DNA of 62,469 nt from Hoylesella shahii DSM 15611 = JCM 12083 (GCF_000613445.1 NZ_BAIZ01000019.1:1-62469); one strand, 5' to 3'; shown: positions 24,536 to 35,490, numbered from the stretch's first letter. Translations and numbers: made by a program. The notes: generated from the letters alone by a model not told the origin.

Positions 24536-25621
24536 TTATTGCTCTATTTCGCTCAAAATCTGGCCTGCGTAGATGATGGTTTTGGCATCCATCTCAGCTA
24601 AATGCGAACGGATGAAGGCCGATAATTGTTTGAGTGTGGTTTTGTCTTGGGTGTCGAATAGGCGGGTGAGATTGAGTATTAACAATGTGCGGTCGTTGGC
24701 ATCAAGATTGTTATACTCGCGATTGCAGCACGAAAGGAAGGTTAAATCATTGTCTTTCACTCTGCTTTCGATGAGGGCGAACATCGGCGCATAGGGATAA
24801 TCTTTGTGCAATTGCAGCGTTTCAATCTGCTTTTTTAGTTGTAGGTAGTCGGTTTCGTTATATTTTTTCTCTTTCCACATGTAACCCGAAAAATATTGAT
24901 ATACAGCATTGCGGAAGAGCAATTGTGTGCGAGCCTTGATAAGCGACCGTGATTTGGTGTCAAAACGGTCGAGGTTCTGGGTCATAAATAGGCCTTTTTC
25001 GTCGTTCAGGTTTAACGTGTAGCGCGTAAAGATAAAAGCGTTTTCGGCCTTTAACCTGTCTTTTGGCGAAAGCGTTTTAAAATAATTGTTCACCACTTTA
25101 AACCCCTCTTCCTCTTGTTGGTGCCCAAGTAGATAGAAGGCATAGTTGTTTATCAGTTCGGGTGTGTGTTTGCCAGCATCGTAAAGCCTTTTCATTCGTT
25201 CGGGTGCGTTGTTGGGATTGGTTTCCATCTCCACTTTATAGATAAATTCATCGGCGTTCATCGCTCCGCTGGCATGCATTCGTGGCTGTGCGTTGGTGTC
25301 TAAAACCACGTATGTGGGATATGCTTTTACGTTGTATTTGGTGGCCAGTTCTTTACCTTCTTTCTCTGCATTGAGCTTTAAACACACGAATTTGCTGTTT
25401 AAGAAGTCGCCCACTTTCTTCTGTGGAAACACCTGTCGCGCCATGTTTTTGCACGGACCGCACCAGTCGGTGTAAAAATCGATGAACACCAGTTTGTTTT
25501 CTTTCTTTGCTAGGTTGATGGCATCGTCGAGCGAAAGGTTGTGGAATTGGGTTTGTGCAGTGCCCAATAGGGGCATGACACATAGCAGCAAGGTGGCGAA
25601 AAAGGCGTTGTGGCGTTTCAT
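24536..25621 (-). CDS. Periplasmic thioredoxin-fold protein
   Basis: 361 residues with a signal peptide ending LLGTAQ. A thioredoxin domain occupies about residues 30-150 with the active site DWCGPCKNM and the cis-Pro loop KAYPTYVVLD. The C-terminal 200 residues are helical and lack a known signature. It is the last gene of a co-directional set with SusC, SusD, DUF4843 and PKD-like lipoproteins. It could keep thiols reduced on, or help fold, the exported proteins of this locus. Confidence 0.82.
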   Translation of the reverse strand: MKRHNAFFATLLLCVMPLLGTAQTQFHNLSLDDAINLAKKENKLVFIDFYTDWCGPCKNMARQVFPQKKVGDFLNSKFVCLKLNAEKEGKELATKYNVKAYPTYVVLDTNAQPRMHASGAMNADEFIYKVEMETNPNNAPERMKRLYDAGKHTPELINNYAFYLLGHQQEEEGFKVVNNYFKTLSPKDRLKAENAFIFTRYTLNLNDEKGLFMTQNLDRFDTKSRSLIKARTQLLFRNAVYQYFSGYMWKEKKYNETDYLQLKKQIETLQLHKDYPYAPMFALIESRVKDNDLTFLSCCNREYNNLDANDRTLLILNLTRLFDTQDKTTLKQLSAFIRSHLAEMDAKTIIYAGQILSEIEQ

Positions 25622-25761
25622 TTTTTGGGGGATTTACTTCGGTGTTGTGTTTGTTTTTGTGGCAGAGTAAATGGTTGTTGAACCAACGAGCGGGTGTGCC
25701 TTGCTCGCGAAGCAGCCCTGTTTGGGGTTTTATTTTCGCGAGCAAGGCGTGTGGAGAGTGC

Positions 25762-27351
25762 CTAATCGGGGCAATTGCGATAGGTGATACTTTTCACTTT
25801 GAGGTTGGTTTTCCAAGGATAGCTCTTCGTTTTATATTGTTTTTGCACGAAAGCAATCTCGTTGGGGTCGTCTTTCATCTCGTGTTTATACACCACGCCT
25901 TTCTCGCTTGGCGAGTAGGTAGCCACGATAACGTCGTCGGGGTTCTCGTCCGAGTCGTGTTCCATGGCCAGATAAGTAATTTCGCCGTTGTAGGCGTTCA
26001 GCATTTTAGCCTTGTTGGTGTTGTAGTTGTAGGCCCACAAGCTATTGCCAACGGCATAGAGCACAATGGGTTGGTTGGAGTAGAAGGCGTAATGCGAAGC
26101 CTCGGCAAAGTGCGAAGCCACGGTTAAGTCAATCTCTCTAGCGAGCGAACGCTTCATACCCGCTGCGCTGTAATTGGTGATGCGGAAGGCATAGACAAAG
26201 AAATGGCCATCGGCATCGTTCATCAGGGCGTAAGATTGTCCATTGTTTCCCAGTCCGTTTTCGCCATATACAAGGTCTCTAGTGGGCGAGTAGGTGGTTT
26301 GGTCGGTATTAAAAGGCTGGTCGGTGGGTAGGTTATAATCAGCAATATTGGTTACGCTATACGATGCCCCATTAAGTCTTACGAACTTATGATTGGTTTT
26401 ATCGTAGAAGGCAAGCGTGCGAATGTACGAGCTATTTGCGGGATAGAACACGTAAGGCGACAGCTGTACCAAGGTGTTAGAGCCAGCTTCGTAGCAGTTA
26501 AAGGGGTTGCCATAGGCTTCGCCCAAGGGCATTTGCGAGCACCAGAAGGCATCTTTATCGGTGAGTAAGCACCTAAAACTGCCCGAGAGGCAATTGTTGT
26601 CTTTGCCACTAGGCCGTGGGAACAGTGCTCTAACAACGTAAGGTTTGGTTGTTCCCTCAATAGAAGGATAGATGAGATGGTCTATTTGCTTGTTGTTGTT
26701 GATGGTGATTTTGTTTTCTTTTGCCGAACTATTTAGGGCATAAGCGCCATCTTTGGTGATGGCCCATGTGGCTTCGAGGTCGGTGGAGTAGCTATGTCCC
26801 ATGAAGATGAGTTGCTGTGCGTGTTTTATTCCCTGTGTGTTGTCGAAGAGATTTTCTACAACAGAGGTGTCTCTTCCTTCCATCATGCTAATAAAGTCGA
26901 TGCCACAGGTGCCGTCTTCTTTATCGCCAAAGAGGTAAAATCCGCGCACGTAAGGGCTCAACACGTTTAAGGCACTGCGTTTTTCAAACACCATGTTGTT
27001 GCTTTTGTCCTTCACTCTGAAAAAGAGTCGGTACTCGCCAGGGGGCACATTAACGGGGAACGAGAGGTCTTTTTCACGGCTGATGGTTTGGTGGTCGTGG
27101 TATTTGTCTTCCACAGCACCATTGCATAAGAACCATTCAAAAGAGAAGTTGTTGACGTCATTGCCCGACATTGAGCCTGTAACGGTTACTGGTATTTGCA
27201 GTGTTTCGAGGTTTGTCACCATGTAATACTTATCTTTTATGCCCTCAATCTGTGCTTTGTTGATGGGGTTCATGGTGTTGTTGCCCTCGTCGTCTATGCA
27301 CGAAGCCAGCGAAAGGGCAGCCAAGAGATATATGATGCAATGCTTTTTCAT
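25762..27351 (-). CDS. PKD-like family lipoprotein
   Basis: 529 residues from the ATG at 27351, which yields the lipobox LSLASC; the open frame begins 66 bases earlier without a signal. After CIDDEGNNTMNPINKAQIEG comes the PKD-like repeat region (QIPVTVTGSMSGNDVNNFSF, then PPGEYRLFFRVKDKSNNMVF) and a larger propeller-like part ending in YLAMEHDSDENPDDVIVATY. The PKD-like and DUF4843 lipoproteins regularly follow SusC/SusD pairs in Bacteroidales and are thought to sit on the cell surface and help capture the ligand. It starts 7 bases after the DUF4843 gene. Confidence 0.8.
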   Translation of the reverse strand: MKKHCIIYLLAALSLASCIDDEGNNTMNPINKAQIEGIKDKYYMVTNLETLQIPVTVTGSMSGNDVNNFSFEWFLCNGAVEDKYHDHQTISREKDLSFPVNVPPGEYRLFFRVKDKSNNMVFEKRSALNVLSPYVRGFYLFGDKEDGTCGIDFISMMEGRDTSVVENLFDNTQGIKHAQQLIFMGHSYSTDLEATWAITKDGAYALNSSAKENKITINNNKQIDHLIYPSIEGTTKPYVVRALFPRPSGKDNNCLSGSFRCLLTDKDAFWCSQMPLGEAYGNPFNCYEAGSNTLVQLSPYVFYPANSSYIRTLAFYDKTNHKFVRLNGASYSVTNIADYNLPTDQPFNTDQTTYSPTRDLVYGENGLGNNGQSYALMNDADGHFFVYAFRITNYSAAGMKRSLAREIDLTVASHFAEASHYAFYSNQPIVLYAVGNSLWAYNYNTNKAKMLNAYNGEITYLAMEHDSDENPDDVIVATYSPSEKGVVYKHEMKDDPNEIAFVQKQYKTKSYPWKTNLKVKSITYRNCPD

Positions 27352-27358
27352 AACTGGT

Positions 27359-28234
27359 TTATTTGTTATAATATTCTTCTGGTTTGGTGAATTGCGCCCA
27401 ACCGCGCGTTCCGCCAAGGATATTTACATACGAAACCCACATCATTGTGCCGTCTTCGTCGAGTATGGGTTGCTCTTTTTGTGCTGCTTCGAGCAAATGT
27501 TTGGCCACCTCTTGACTAATGGCTTGGGCGCGTGGGAAGCTCATTGTCACCATGGTTTTAAAGTCGTTGATGTCTGTTCCGGTAACCATCATGATGTAAC
27601 GATACTTCTTTGGAGAGAACAATCCGAAGTAACCGCCCGACTCAGAGCCATACCAGCCTGTGGGTTTTGTTAGTACATCGTCGACGAAGATGTTGTGAAT
27701 GGCTGCATTTTGGTTGTGGCCAAACTTTTTATCGGGCACTGGCGCGTAGGTTCCGGGATAGTCGCCGTAGTTGTTAAACATCAAGTTGAAGTGTTCGTTG
27801 GGCTGGATGGCGAGTTGAATTTTCAGTGTATCGCCATTCATGCGTGCGGTTTTCTTTATTCTTATCTTCACTTCAGTGCTCGTTTCTCCGGCTTTGATGG
27901 TGTATTGTTGCATCAGTGGTTCGTACTCGGTGTTTGCTTCGGCCGATGTGCTGTCGGTAACAACGATGATGTTAAAAGGCCGGTCGAAGTCTTTGAGGTG
28001 GCCTGTGGCCTTTACTTTCAACGTAAGGAGGGTGTCGGTGGCAGTGATATTGCCGAATGCCACCTCGCTAAAGTTGTAGTGTGCCCATTTACTTTCTTCA
28101 ATCCACGGTTGTCCGCGTCGCACGTCGAAGTACAAACAATCTTTGCCTTCGTAGTCCATCAGCTTTTTTTCGCAGCTAGAAAGCCAGGTTGTGGTCACTA
28201 TCAGTGCGAGCAAGACATATATTTTTGTTTTCAT
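27359..28234 (-). CDS. DUF4843 family lipoprotein
   Basis: 291 residues with lipobox WLSSC. The mature start EKKLMDYEGKDCLYFDVRRG and the middle TDTLLTLKVKATG...DRPFNIIVVTD are typical of DUF4843. The family occurs as a surface partner of SusC/SusD systems with PKD-like lipoproteins; its ligand is not known. The spacings on both sides (18 and 7 bases) indicate one operon. Confidence 0.82.
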   Translation of the reverse strand: MKTKIYVLLALIVTTTWLSSCEKKLMDYEGKDCLYFDVRRGQPWIEESKWAHYNFSEVAFGNITATDTLLTLKVKATGHLKDFDRPFNIIVVTDSTSAEANTEYEPLMQQYTIKAGETSTEVKIRIKKTARMNGDTLKIQLAIQPNEHFNLMFNNYGDYPGTYAPVPDKKFGHNQNAAIHNIFVDDVLTKPTGWYGSESGGYFGLFSPKKYRYIMMVTGTDINDFKTMVTMSFPRAQAISQEVAKHLLEAAQKEQPILDEDGTMMWVSYVNILGGTRGWAQFTKPEEYYNK

Positions 28235-28252
28235 TTTCAGTTCCTCCGTATT

Positions 28253-29821
28253 TTAGTTTTTAGCTCTTCTGTTGGCTTCCACGGCTTCGGGCAGTGGCCA
28301 AACGTAGTTGTCGAGTGCCATTTTGTAAGTGCCTTCGAGCGCTGTGACGGTTCCAGTCCAGGCGTTAGACTTGCCAAACTCTGTTCCCGACATCATTTGT
28401 TCGGCTGCATGGCGTTTATAGAAGAAAAATAATTGGCCTTCTCCAATCATTTCGCGCATAAACTCGCGCCAAACCATGTTTTGAACAGCTTTTTCGGCGT
28501 CGGTAGCAGGCAGCTCCATGTTTACACAGTTGCGTGCTTTGCGTAGTTCGTTGATAAAGGGCAGAGCTTCTTCGGGTGTAGTGGCACATTCGGCTGCAAT
28601 GAGGTAGATTTCGCTTAGTCGAATCAGCGGTTGCATGTATCTGAAGTTGGTGTCACCGTTGGTATCGGCGAATTTCTTCAAGCAAATTGACTTATGTTTG
28701 CTTGTTGTTCCTCCTTGGCCGTTAGCTGTTAGCTCTTCCACGGTCCATGTGTTGTTGCGTCTTAGGTCGCCCATGTCGTCGTAGAAGTAGGTAAGTTTGG
28801 AAAGTAGGTCGCCTTCTGCAGTAGATTCGCCTTTAAAGTAGAGTGTATTCTTCATGTCGGCCTTAGGACTAAAGAGCATTTCATAGGTTTTGGCTCTCGA
28901 TTTGTTGTAAAGCGCAAACATTACCTCGGTAGAAAAAATGTAATTGGGGTTGTTACCAGTGGTAACTGCCTTTTTTTCTATCCAAGTAAAAGTATTGTGT
29001 TTGTTGTTTTCTTCGATAATGCCTTTAGCTGTGGCCAAAGCGTTGGCTTTATCGCCCGTCCAGAGATAGAGTCGGGCCTTCATAGCTTGTATTGCATAAT
29101 AGTTAAGGCGGAATTGTCGGTATCTTAGTAGGGTTTTTTCGTTGGGATCGTCGCCCATGCCGTTCATAACGCCCTCTTTAATGATGCGGTCGTCTTTAAG
29201 TAGAAGGCTAGCTTCGTTAAGGTCGCGCATGATTTTTTCGGCCACTTGTTTAGCGTTGAGAATGGGTTGTATTGATTTCGACGAGGTTTCTTGGTAGGGA
29301 ATGGCGCTGTTGTTCTCGGTTTTTGTGGAGTAGATAGGGCCATAAAGTCGCAGCAAGTCAAAGTGGAAGAAGGCACGAAGAGCCAGTGCCTCGCCCTTAA
29401 TGTAGGGTTTATACACGGGCGATAGTTTCGAGTCGCTGGCGTCGCAATGCTCGATGAGTGTGTTCAGGTTGGCGATATAGAAGTAAAGCGAGGTCCAAAC
29501 GTTGTCCGAAATGCTTTTAAATTCGTTTTCAGAATATTTATAATTAGCGAAAGGGAAGTAGGCATGTTCGCTGTTTTTCGCCACATTATAATATTGTGCC
29601 ATCACATCAATATGACCCATCGTGAGTGTTGAGGCATAGGTTTCGTTCATTTTAGCGTACACGCCATTGAGTGCAGCGAAATATCCATCGTTGTTTTCGT
29701 AGAGTTTATCTTCGAGAACAGAGTCTTCCAAGTCTACCTTGAGCCAGTCGGCGCACGAAGTAGTGGCCATTGTGGCGATAATAGATAGCAATGCGTATGT
29801 TATGGTTTTAAGCTTATTCAT
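28253..29821 (-). CDS. SusD/RagB family nutrient-binding lipoprotein
   Basis: 522 residues with signal peptide and lipobox ATTSC at the N-terminus. The TPR-like helices of SusD are visible (GEALALRAFFHFDLLRLYGPI at about residue 150), followed by the C-terminal block IRLSEIYLIAAECATTPEEALPFINELRKARN. It forms the surface lid of the transporter encoded immediately upstream (19-base gap). The typical aromatic ligand sites cannot be located without structure. The ligand is unknown; the lack of a glycosidase in the operon makes a peptide or other non-glycan possible. Confidence 0.88.
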   Translation of the reverse strand: MNKLKTITYALLSIIATMATTSCADWLKVDLEDSVLEDKLYENNDGYFAALNGVYAKMNETYASTLTMGHIDVMAQYYNVAKNSEHAYFPFANYKYSENEFKSISDNVWTSLYFYIANLNTLIEHCDASDSKLSPVYKPYIKGEALALRAFFHFDLLRLYGPIYSTKTENNSAIPYQETSSKSIQPILNAKQVAEKIMRDLNEASLLLKDDRIIKEGVMNGMGDDPNEKTLLRYRQFRLNYYAIQAMKARLYLWTGDKANALATAKGIIEENNKHNTFTWIEKKAVTTGNNPNYIFSTEVMFALYNKSRAKTYEMLFSPKADMKNTLYFKGESTAEGDLLSKLTYFYDDMGDLRRNNTWTVEELTANGQGGTTSKHKSICLKKFADTNGDTNFRYMQPLIRLSEIYLIAAECATTPEEALPFINELRKARNCVNMELPATDAEKAVQNMVWREFMREMIGEGQLFFFYKRHAAEQMMSGTEFGKSNAWTGTVTALEGTYKMALDNYVWPLPEAVEANRRAKN

Positions 29822-29839
29822 CGTTGTGTTTGTTAGAGG

Positions 29840-32800
29840 TTAGAAACGTAAACCGATAGAAGCCGAAACGCTTCTGGAGAAGGGGTAATCAAGTCCGCGT
29901 TCTTCCTTAATGGTGGAAAGACGGAACAGGTTGTTGGCGTAGATGCGACAATACAAAGCGTTCAAACCCACCATTTTGAGCCATTGTGCTGTGGTGTTTT
30001 CGTATCCTAGGTTGATGCTATTGCATTCTAGGGTGTTGTCGTCGGCCACGAATCTCGAAGAAATGTTGGTTGTAGAGGTGTCGTCGATGCGTTTAAACTT
30101 GGCTTTGTCGCCTGGTTGTTTCCATCTATCGTGCAGCGCGCGTCGGTCTTGGTTGTATTTAATGGCGGCTTCGCTGATGTTTTCAACCTTTGTTAGCAGG
30201 GTGTTGAGTGTGGCTTGAGCTCCAAATCGATACGAAAAGTTCAGCCCAAGCGAGAATCCTTTCCAGCGAATGGTGGTACCAAGGTTGCCTTGTGCATCGG
30301 GTGTGGTGTCGCCACACACCATTTCTTCGTTAGCATTCCATTTATAGGTGTATGTTCCATCGCGTTTAAGAAATAGTTCGTTGCCTGTCATTGGGTCAAT
30401 GCCTAGTGATTTCACGGTCCAAAGGGCTGTTGTGCTGGCTCCGTCGTAATATCGTGTAAGACTTTGTGAGGCTCGGCCCTGCTCGTTAAGCTTTTCTAGT
30501 ATGTCGCCTATATTATAATAGGTGGTGGTGGCGTGCAGCAAGTTGCTGTGACGCGCCAAGTAAGGTCTTTTTGCCTAATAATGTCATAGCCCAGTGCGAT
30601 AGAGAAGCTGCGATTATCTGTTGCACCGATGTTCATCGGTATTGTTTCCACGCCAGTTGATGTGGGTTGCTCAACGGGAATGAGTTCTGGGTCGGCTTTT
30701 CTAATAGAATAGTCAACCACAAGCGACAAGCGGTTGTTGAGTAGCAATGCATTAAGTCCGAAGTTATGGGTTAGTGTGCGTTTCCATTTCAGGTCTTTGT
30801 TGCCCCATTGCGACACGATGGCAGCCAATCCAAAGGGGTTGGCGTTGGCTGTGTAGTAGTTGTACACGTTGTTTGCCAGCTTAGCGCTGATGTTGTCGTT
30901 GCCTGGCCTACCAAAGGTATAGCGCAGTTTGAGGTTGTTTACAATGTTGTTCTTTTTAAAGAAGTGTTCGTTGTGGATGTTCCAGGCCACACCCACCGAG
31001 TAGGTTGTTGAGAAAGGGTTGTTTACTCCGAACACCGAAGCACCGTCGCTACGCAGGTTAAAGTCTATCAAATAGCGCATATCGTAGGCGTAGTTGCCGT
31101 TCATGTAGAAGCTTGCCGAGCGCATTTTGTCAATGTTCGACGAGGGTTTACCGCCTTCGGGATAGCCGTTAGAGAAGTTTGGGTTAGAAAATTGGTCGTT
31201 GATATATCCGCGTACAGCGTACGAGTCGCTTGTGTTCTTACGCCCATAGACTTGTGCTCCCGCCACAATATTATAGGTGTGAACGCCCAACATGCCACCA
31301 TAGCTAGCCATGAAGCTACCATTAAACGAGGTGTTGTTGTTGATGCGGTTGGAATAAGAGCCGCGTTTTAGTTCGGGAGTGCTTGTGAAGCCCGAGGAGA
31401 AGGGCGATTTAAAGGTTTCGCTTGTGCCTCTTGCGGCCGTAAAACCAAACCTTCCCGTGAGTCGCAAACCTGCAAGAGGCTGATATTCCACGTTGAAGTT
31501 GTTGTTGATATTGAGGTCGTTGCTTCGGTCGAAACTCTTTTGGTTAAAGTCCCACAATGGGTTATATACGTGTTGTGTTGTTCCGTTCACGCCTTGATAG
31601 CTTTCAAGAACCTTATACACTTCGCCGTTTTCATCGCGTTTAGCATAATAGGGATTGGCCGAAACAAAGTCGCGGAAGGGCACAACGTTGTTATCAGTGG
31701 TTGTATAATAGATGTGTGTTTGGTTGGTGAAGTTGAATTTGTCGATGCGATACGACAAAACCAATGATCCATCGATGTTCTGTCGTCCCGAATTTTTCAT
31801 TACGCCCTTGTTGTCTTTATATCTAAAGGTAAGTCCGTAGCGAAAAGCAGCATCGCCACCTTCGGCATTAAAACTGTGGTCTTGCGCAAATCCCAGTCTT
31901 AGGGGTTCGTTCATCCAATACGAATTGAGGCCTGCTGCCACCCTTTCGTACCTAGAATAATAGATGGCACGGTTCACATCGTTGAGTATTTCGCCCTCAT
32001 GGTCGAGCAATCCGTAGTGCCCTGAACGCTTTTCAAACTCCAGTTTCTCGCTTGCGTTCATCAGATTATAGTCGCTTAAGTCGGCCCAGCTCATTTGGAA
32101 GTTACCATTATAGGTGAAATGTAGCTTGCCAGCTTCGGGTTTTTTGGTTTCAACAACAATCACTCCATTGGCAGCTTTCGAGCCATAGATGGCTGTAGAC
32201 GCAGCATCTTTAAGAATAGTGATGCTTTCCACGCGGTCCATGCTCAGGTCTGAAATTCGTTCGAGTGTTGTTTCAAAGCCATCGAGGATGAAAAGTGGCC
32301 TGTCGGGGTCGTTGCCATAAGCATCAGAAAGGCCGTTGATGCTTGTTGTGCCATTAATCGACACTTTCATTGTGGCGTTGGGGTTAGAACCGGCGAGATT
32401 GTTTTCGGCAATCACAAACGAGGGGTCGAGAGCCGACAAGCTTTGCAAGATATTTTGGTTGCCAATGGCCTTCAGTTCTTCTTGTCGATACGAGGCTGCC
32501 GAGCCTGTAAAGCTCTCTTTTTTACGCGTATAGATACCCGTAACCACCGTTTCGCCCAGTTGGTGTGCGTCTGCTTGCATTCTCACGGTGTATCGCTTAC
32601 CTGGTTGCATGCGCAGACTTTGCTTTTTCATGCTCACATAGCTAAACGAGAGTGTGGCGTTGGCCGTGGGCAACCATGCTGTGAATTGTCCGTTGGCATC
32701 GGTCATGGCCACCACTTTACCGTCTTTGTCGGCCACCGATACGCCCACGAGCGGTTGGTTTTCGTCGTCGATAACCTCTCCTTGGTATAGCATTCCTTTG

Positions 32801-32964
32801 TTAGTGGCGTTGGTTTGTTGTGCTGCATCTTTGTTGTTTTGGGCAAAAGCCGAAAGAGGAATGAGCAGCAGGCAGGCGATGGCTGCCATGATGAGCTGGC
32901 AGAAACGAACCTTTTGCTGTGAAAAGGTAGGGTTGTCCATCTTTTTCTTAAACGGTTCTGTCAT
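29840..32964 (-). CDS. SusC/RagA family TonB-linked transporter, one frameshift
   Basis: 1041 residues after repair. A signal peptide (IPLSAFAQ) precedes the regulatory-like domain GEVIDDENQPLVGVSVADKD, then GETVVTGIYTRKKESFTGSA and the plug with the SusC signature ITILKDAASTAIYGSKAANGVIVVETK. A long barrel ends in SVSASIGLRF. The frame breaks near 30542; one extra A gives WRVTANLLHATTTYYNIGD, so it is probably artefactual. The next ATG, at 32940, would also give an acceptable start. It forms the channel for the SusD-type lipoprotein behind it. Confidence 0.87.
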
Positions 32965-33146
32965 ACATTTAGGTATTAAATTTGTAATTCGCTCGTTGAG
33001 CTTGCATAGATATGGCGACTGTTTCCTTGTGGTTTCTTAAGCTTATAGTTTGCTTTGGTGCACGCGGTTACAGGTCTTTTTCTTTTAGGCTTTAGTTGTT
33101 TATTTGTTTTGTGTTAAGCGTTTTGTAGTTTTATTATTTTATTTCG

Positions 33147-33178
33147 CAAAAATAAATGTTTTGCAAATAAAATGCAAA
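33147..33178 (-). promoter_or_regulatory. Promoter of the SusC-SusD-DUF4843-PKD operon
   Basis: Minus-strand TATTTTTG at 33147-33154 with TTTG at 33175-33178, 20 bases apart, the usual spacing of the Bacteroidetes -33/-7 pair. Confidence 0.6.
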
Positions 33179-33313
33179 TTAATTTAGTTAAAATGCATCT
33201 TGACGCCTTGTTTTTGTTTTTTGTGGCGATGTAGATAAGGTCTTGTTCTGCAAGTTGTTGGTAAGTAGATGCTTTTCGCGGGTTAGCTGTATTGACGAAC
33301 TGTGTTTTTCCCA

Positions 33314-33369
33314 ATAAAAAAGCTGCACAACAGACCTTAGACGTTGGGCCTAAGTGCAAGTTGTGCAGC
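33314..33369 (-). terminator. Terminator of the MFS-kinase operon
   Basis: GCTGCACAAC (33322-33331) pairs with 33360-33369, and an inner TAG/CTA helix is also present. On the minus strand the stem is followed by a T-run. Confidence 0.75.
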
Positions 33370-33392
33370 GTAAGAGGGTGCGCAGGGTGCGT

Positions 33393-34277
33393 TTATACGT
33401 TTATGCGCTCTACGAAATGTTGAGGAATGGTGGGCATAGCACCATTTTGTGTACACACGTAAGCACTGGTTTCAACGGCCAGTCGGTGGGCTTCGCTAAT
33501 GGGGAGTCCACTGAGATAGGCTGCACAGAAACTGCCAGTGAACGAGTCGCCAGCGCCAACGGTGTCGGCAATGTTTACCTTTGGTGTTTCTAAATACGAC
33601 ATCGCTCCATGTGTAAACACGTAACTGCCATTAACACCGCAGGTTAATATCAGCGCATCCAGGTTGTATTTACCCAAGATGAGCCAGCATTTATTGGTCA
33701 TATCCAGTCCGGGATAGCCAAAGAGTCGGCCAATGGTAACCAGTTCTTCGTCGTTAATCTTTAAGATATTGCATTGTTTAAACGATTCGAGCAGCAAACC
33801 TTCGGTGTAAAAGTTTTGTCGCAGGTTGATATCGAAAATCTTCATGCAGTCTTTGGGCGTGGCTTTAAGAAACTTAGCGATGGTTTTTCGGCTCACGTCG
33901 TTGCGTTGAGCCAGCGAACCCCAGCACACTGCTCGGCAGTTGCGCGCCACTTCTTCCATTTCGGGGGTAAAGGGTATGTTGTCCCAGGCCACGTCTTCTT
34001 TGATGTCGTATGTGGGAACTCCTTGTGCATCAAGTTCCACTTGCACTGTTCCTGTTGGGAAAGGCACGCGTGTCATCATCACGTTAAGATTTTTCTCGGC
34101 AAACTTTTGCGCTATTTCGTCGCCAAAAGCATCGTTTCCTAGTGCGCTAATGGCCAAGGTGTCTAGTCCGTACTGGGCGGCATGGTAGGCAAAGTTAGCT
34201 GGAGCGCCACCAATTTTCTTTCCTTCGGGCAGCACATCCCATAGCGCTTCACCCAGTCCTACGATAAATCTTTTCAT
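33393..34277 (-). CDS. PfkB family sugar kinase, fructokinase type
   Basis: 294 residues from the ATG at 34277; the open frame extends further upstream but only over the intergenic region and the transporter 3' end. The N-terminal GEALWDVLPEGKKIGGAPANFAYH is the fructokinase/PfkB entry motif. The C-terminal ADTVGAGDSFTGSF is PfkB signature 2 with the catalytic Asp. It phosphorylates an imported hexose, probably fructose, in the cytoplasm. It lies 35 bases behind an MFS sugar transporter with which it must act. Confidence 0.87.
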   Translation of the reverse strand: MKRFIVGLGEALWDVLPEGKKIGGAPANFAYHAAQYGLDTLAISALGNDAFGDEIAQKFAEKNLNVMMTRVPFPTGTVQVELDAQGVPTYDIKEDVAWDNIPFTPEMEEVARNCRAVCWGSLAQRNDVSRKTIAKFLKATPKDCMKIFDINLRQNFYTEGLLLESFKQCNILKINDEELVTIGRLFGYPGLDMTNKCWLILGKYNLDALILTCGVNGSYVFTHGAMSYLETPKVNIADTVGAGDSFTGSFCAAYLSGLPISEAHRLAVETSAYVCTQNGAMPTIPQHFVERINV

Positions 34278-34312
34278 ATATGTATGTTGCTTAAAGTTAT
34301 TTTTGTTTTTGT

Positions 34313-35473
34313 TTATATCCCTGTTACTTTTTTGCCGTAGGTGAACAGATAAAGCACTCCGCAGGCCATTACCACAACAGCGCCCCATTGTCCAACGGCA
34401 TCGCTGGCCGGACCCATTACGAGCGGGAAGATTGTTCCACCAAACAATCCCATAATCATTAGTCCCGACACTTCGTTTTTCTTGTTGGGCAACGATAGCA
34501 CGGCTTGCGAGAACACCAACGAGAAGATGTTGGAGTTGCCAAAGCCCACTAACGCGATGGCCACATACAACACTGCCTTGCTGGTGCCTAGGGCTAAGCC
34601 TAGCATAGACAGCACCATCATGCATACAGAGATGTAAAAGAAGCTGCGCTTGTTAAACTTGGCCAGAATGTACGAGCCACTAAGGCAGCCCAGGGTGCGG
34701 AATATAAAGTAAAGACTGGTGGAGAAACCACTCTCTTCAAGACTTAGGTTGAGGCGTTCTTCAAGTATTTTGGGGGCATGTGTGTTTACACCCACATCAA
34801 TTCCCACGTGGCACATAATGCCGATAAACGATAACAGCACGATGGGTGTGCCCAGCAGCTTGATAGTTTGTGTAAAAGTGGTGGGCTTGGCTGCCATCGG
34901 TTCTTCTTCGATGGGCGTTGCCGAGAGCATCAGTGTGGCCAATACGCCAATAATCATGTATATAGGGAAGAGCACTCGCCACCCCAAACCAAAGTGTGGG
35001 ATGCTGGCTGCTGCGCCCCAAGCAGCGATAATCGGAGCCATAAACGAGGCGATGGCTTTGATAAACTGCCCAAAAGTGAGTGTTGCAGCAAAGCGTTCGC
35101 TACTGATGAGGTTCGAGATAAGAGGGTTGAGCGAGGTTTGCATCAGAGCGTTGCCAATACCTAGTAGCGAAAACGACACCAACATCAGCCCGTAACTATT
35201 GCCAAAGAGGGGTAACAGCAAGCTGGCCACGGTAACGGCTAGCGACACAAGTACCGTTTTTTTACGGCCAATCTTATTCATAAGCATGCCTGTAGGCACG
35301 GCAAAGATGAGAAACCAAAAGAAAACAAGCGATGGAAAAACATTGGCAGCCGAATTGCTCAGGTTTAAGTCGGCTTTAACATAGTTTGAAGCAATGCCCA
35401 CAAGGTCTACAAATCCCATGGCAAAGAAGCAGAACATCACGGGGATGAGGGCGAATTGGTTTGATTTATGCAT
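34313..35473 (-). CDS. MFS sugar transporter (FucP-like group)
   Basis: 386 residues with about twelve hydrophobic helices. The first helix LIPVMFCFFAMGFVDLVGIA and the loop MNKIGRKKTVLVSLAV between helices 2 and 3 are typical of the major facilitator superfamily, sugar:proton subgroup common in Bacteroidetes. It shares a promoter with the fructokinase-like gene, so fructose uptake followed by phosphorylation is the likely pathway. No glycosidase that would release fructose is seen in this window. Confidence 0.83.
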   Translation of the reverse strand: MHKSNQFALIPVMFCFFAMGFVDLVGIASNYVKADLNLSNSAANVFPSLVFFWFLIFAVPTGMLMNKIGRKKTVLVSLAVTVASLLLPLFGNSYGLMLVSFSLLGIGNALMQTSLNPLISNLISSERFAATLTFGQFIKAIASFMAPIIAAWGAAASIPHFGLGWRVLFPIYMIIGVLATLMLSATPIEEEPMAAKPTTFTQTIKLLGTPIVLLSFIGIMCHVGIDVGVNTHAPKILEERLNLSLEESGFSTSLYFIFRTLGCLSGSYILAKFNKRSFFYISVCMMVLSMLGLALGTSKAVLYVAIALVGFGNSNIFSLVFSQAVLSLPNKKNEVSGLMIMGLFGGTIFPLVMGPASDAVGQWGAVVVMACGVLYLFTYGKKVTGI

Positions 35474-35490
35474 AATAGTTGTGGTTAATG

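Larger units (their letters stand above)
32965..33392. other. Gap with SusC promoter and kinase terminator
   Basis: It holds the minus-strand promoter of the SusC operon and, at its left, the terminator of the fructokinase operon. No gene is supported. Confidence 0.6.

Noticed and set aside
25642..26127. A 161-codon plus-strand frame opposite the PKD-like gene
   Set aside because: Shadow of the well-supported minus-strand lipoprotein.
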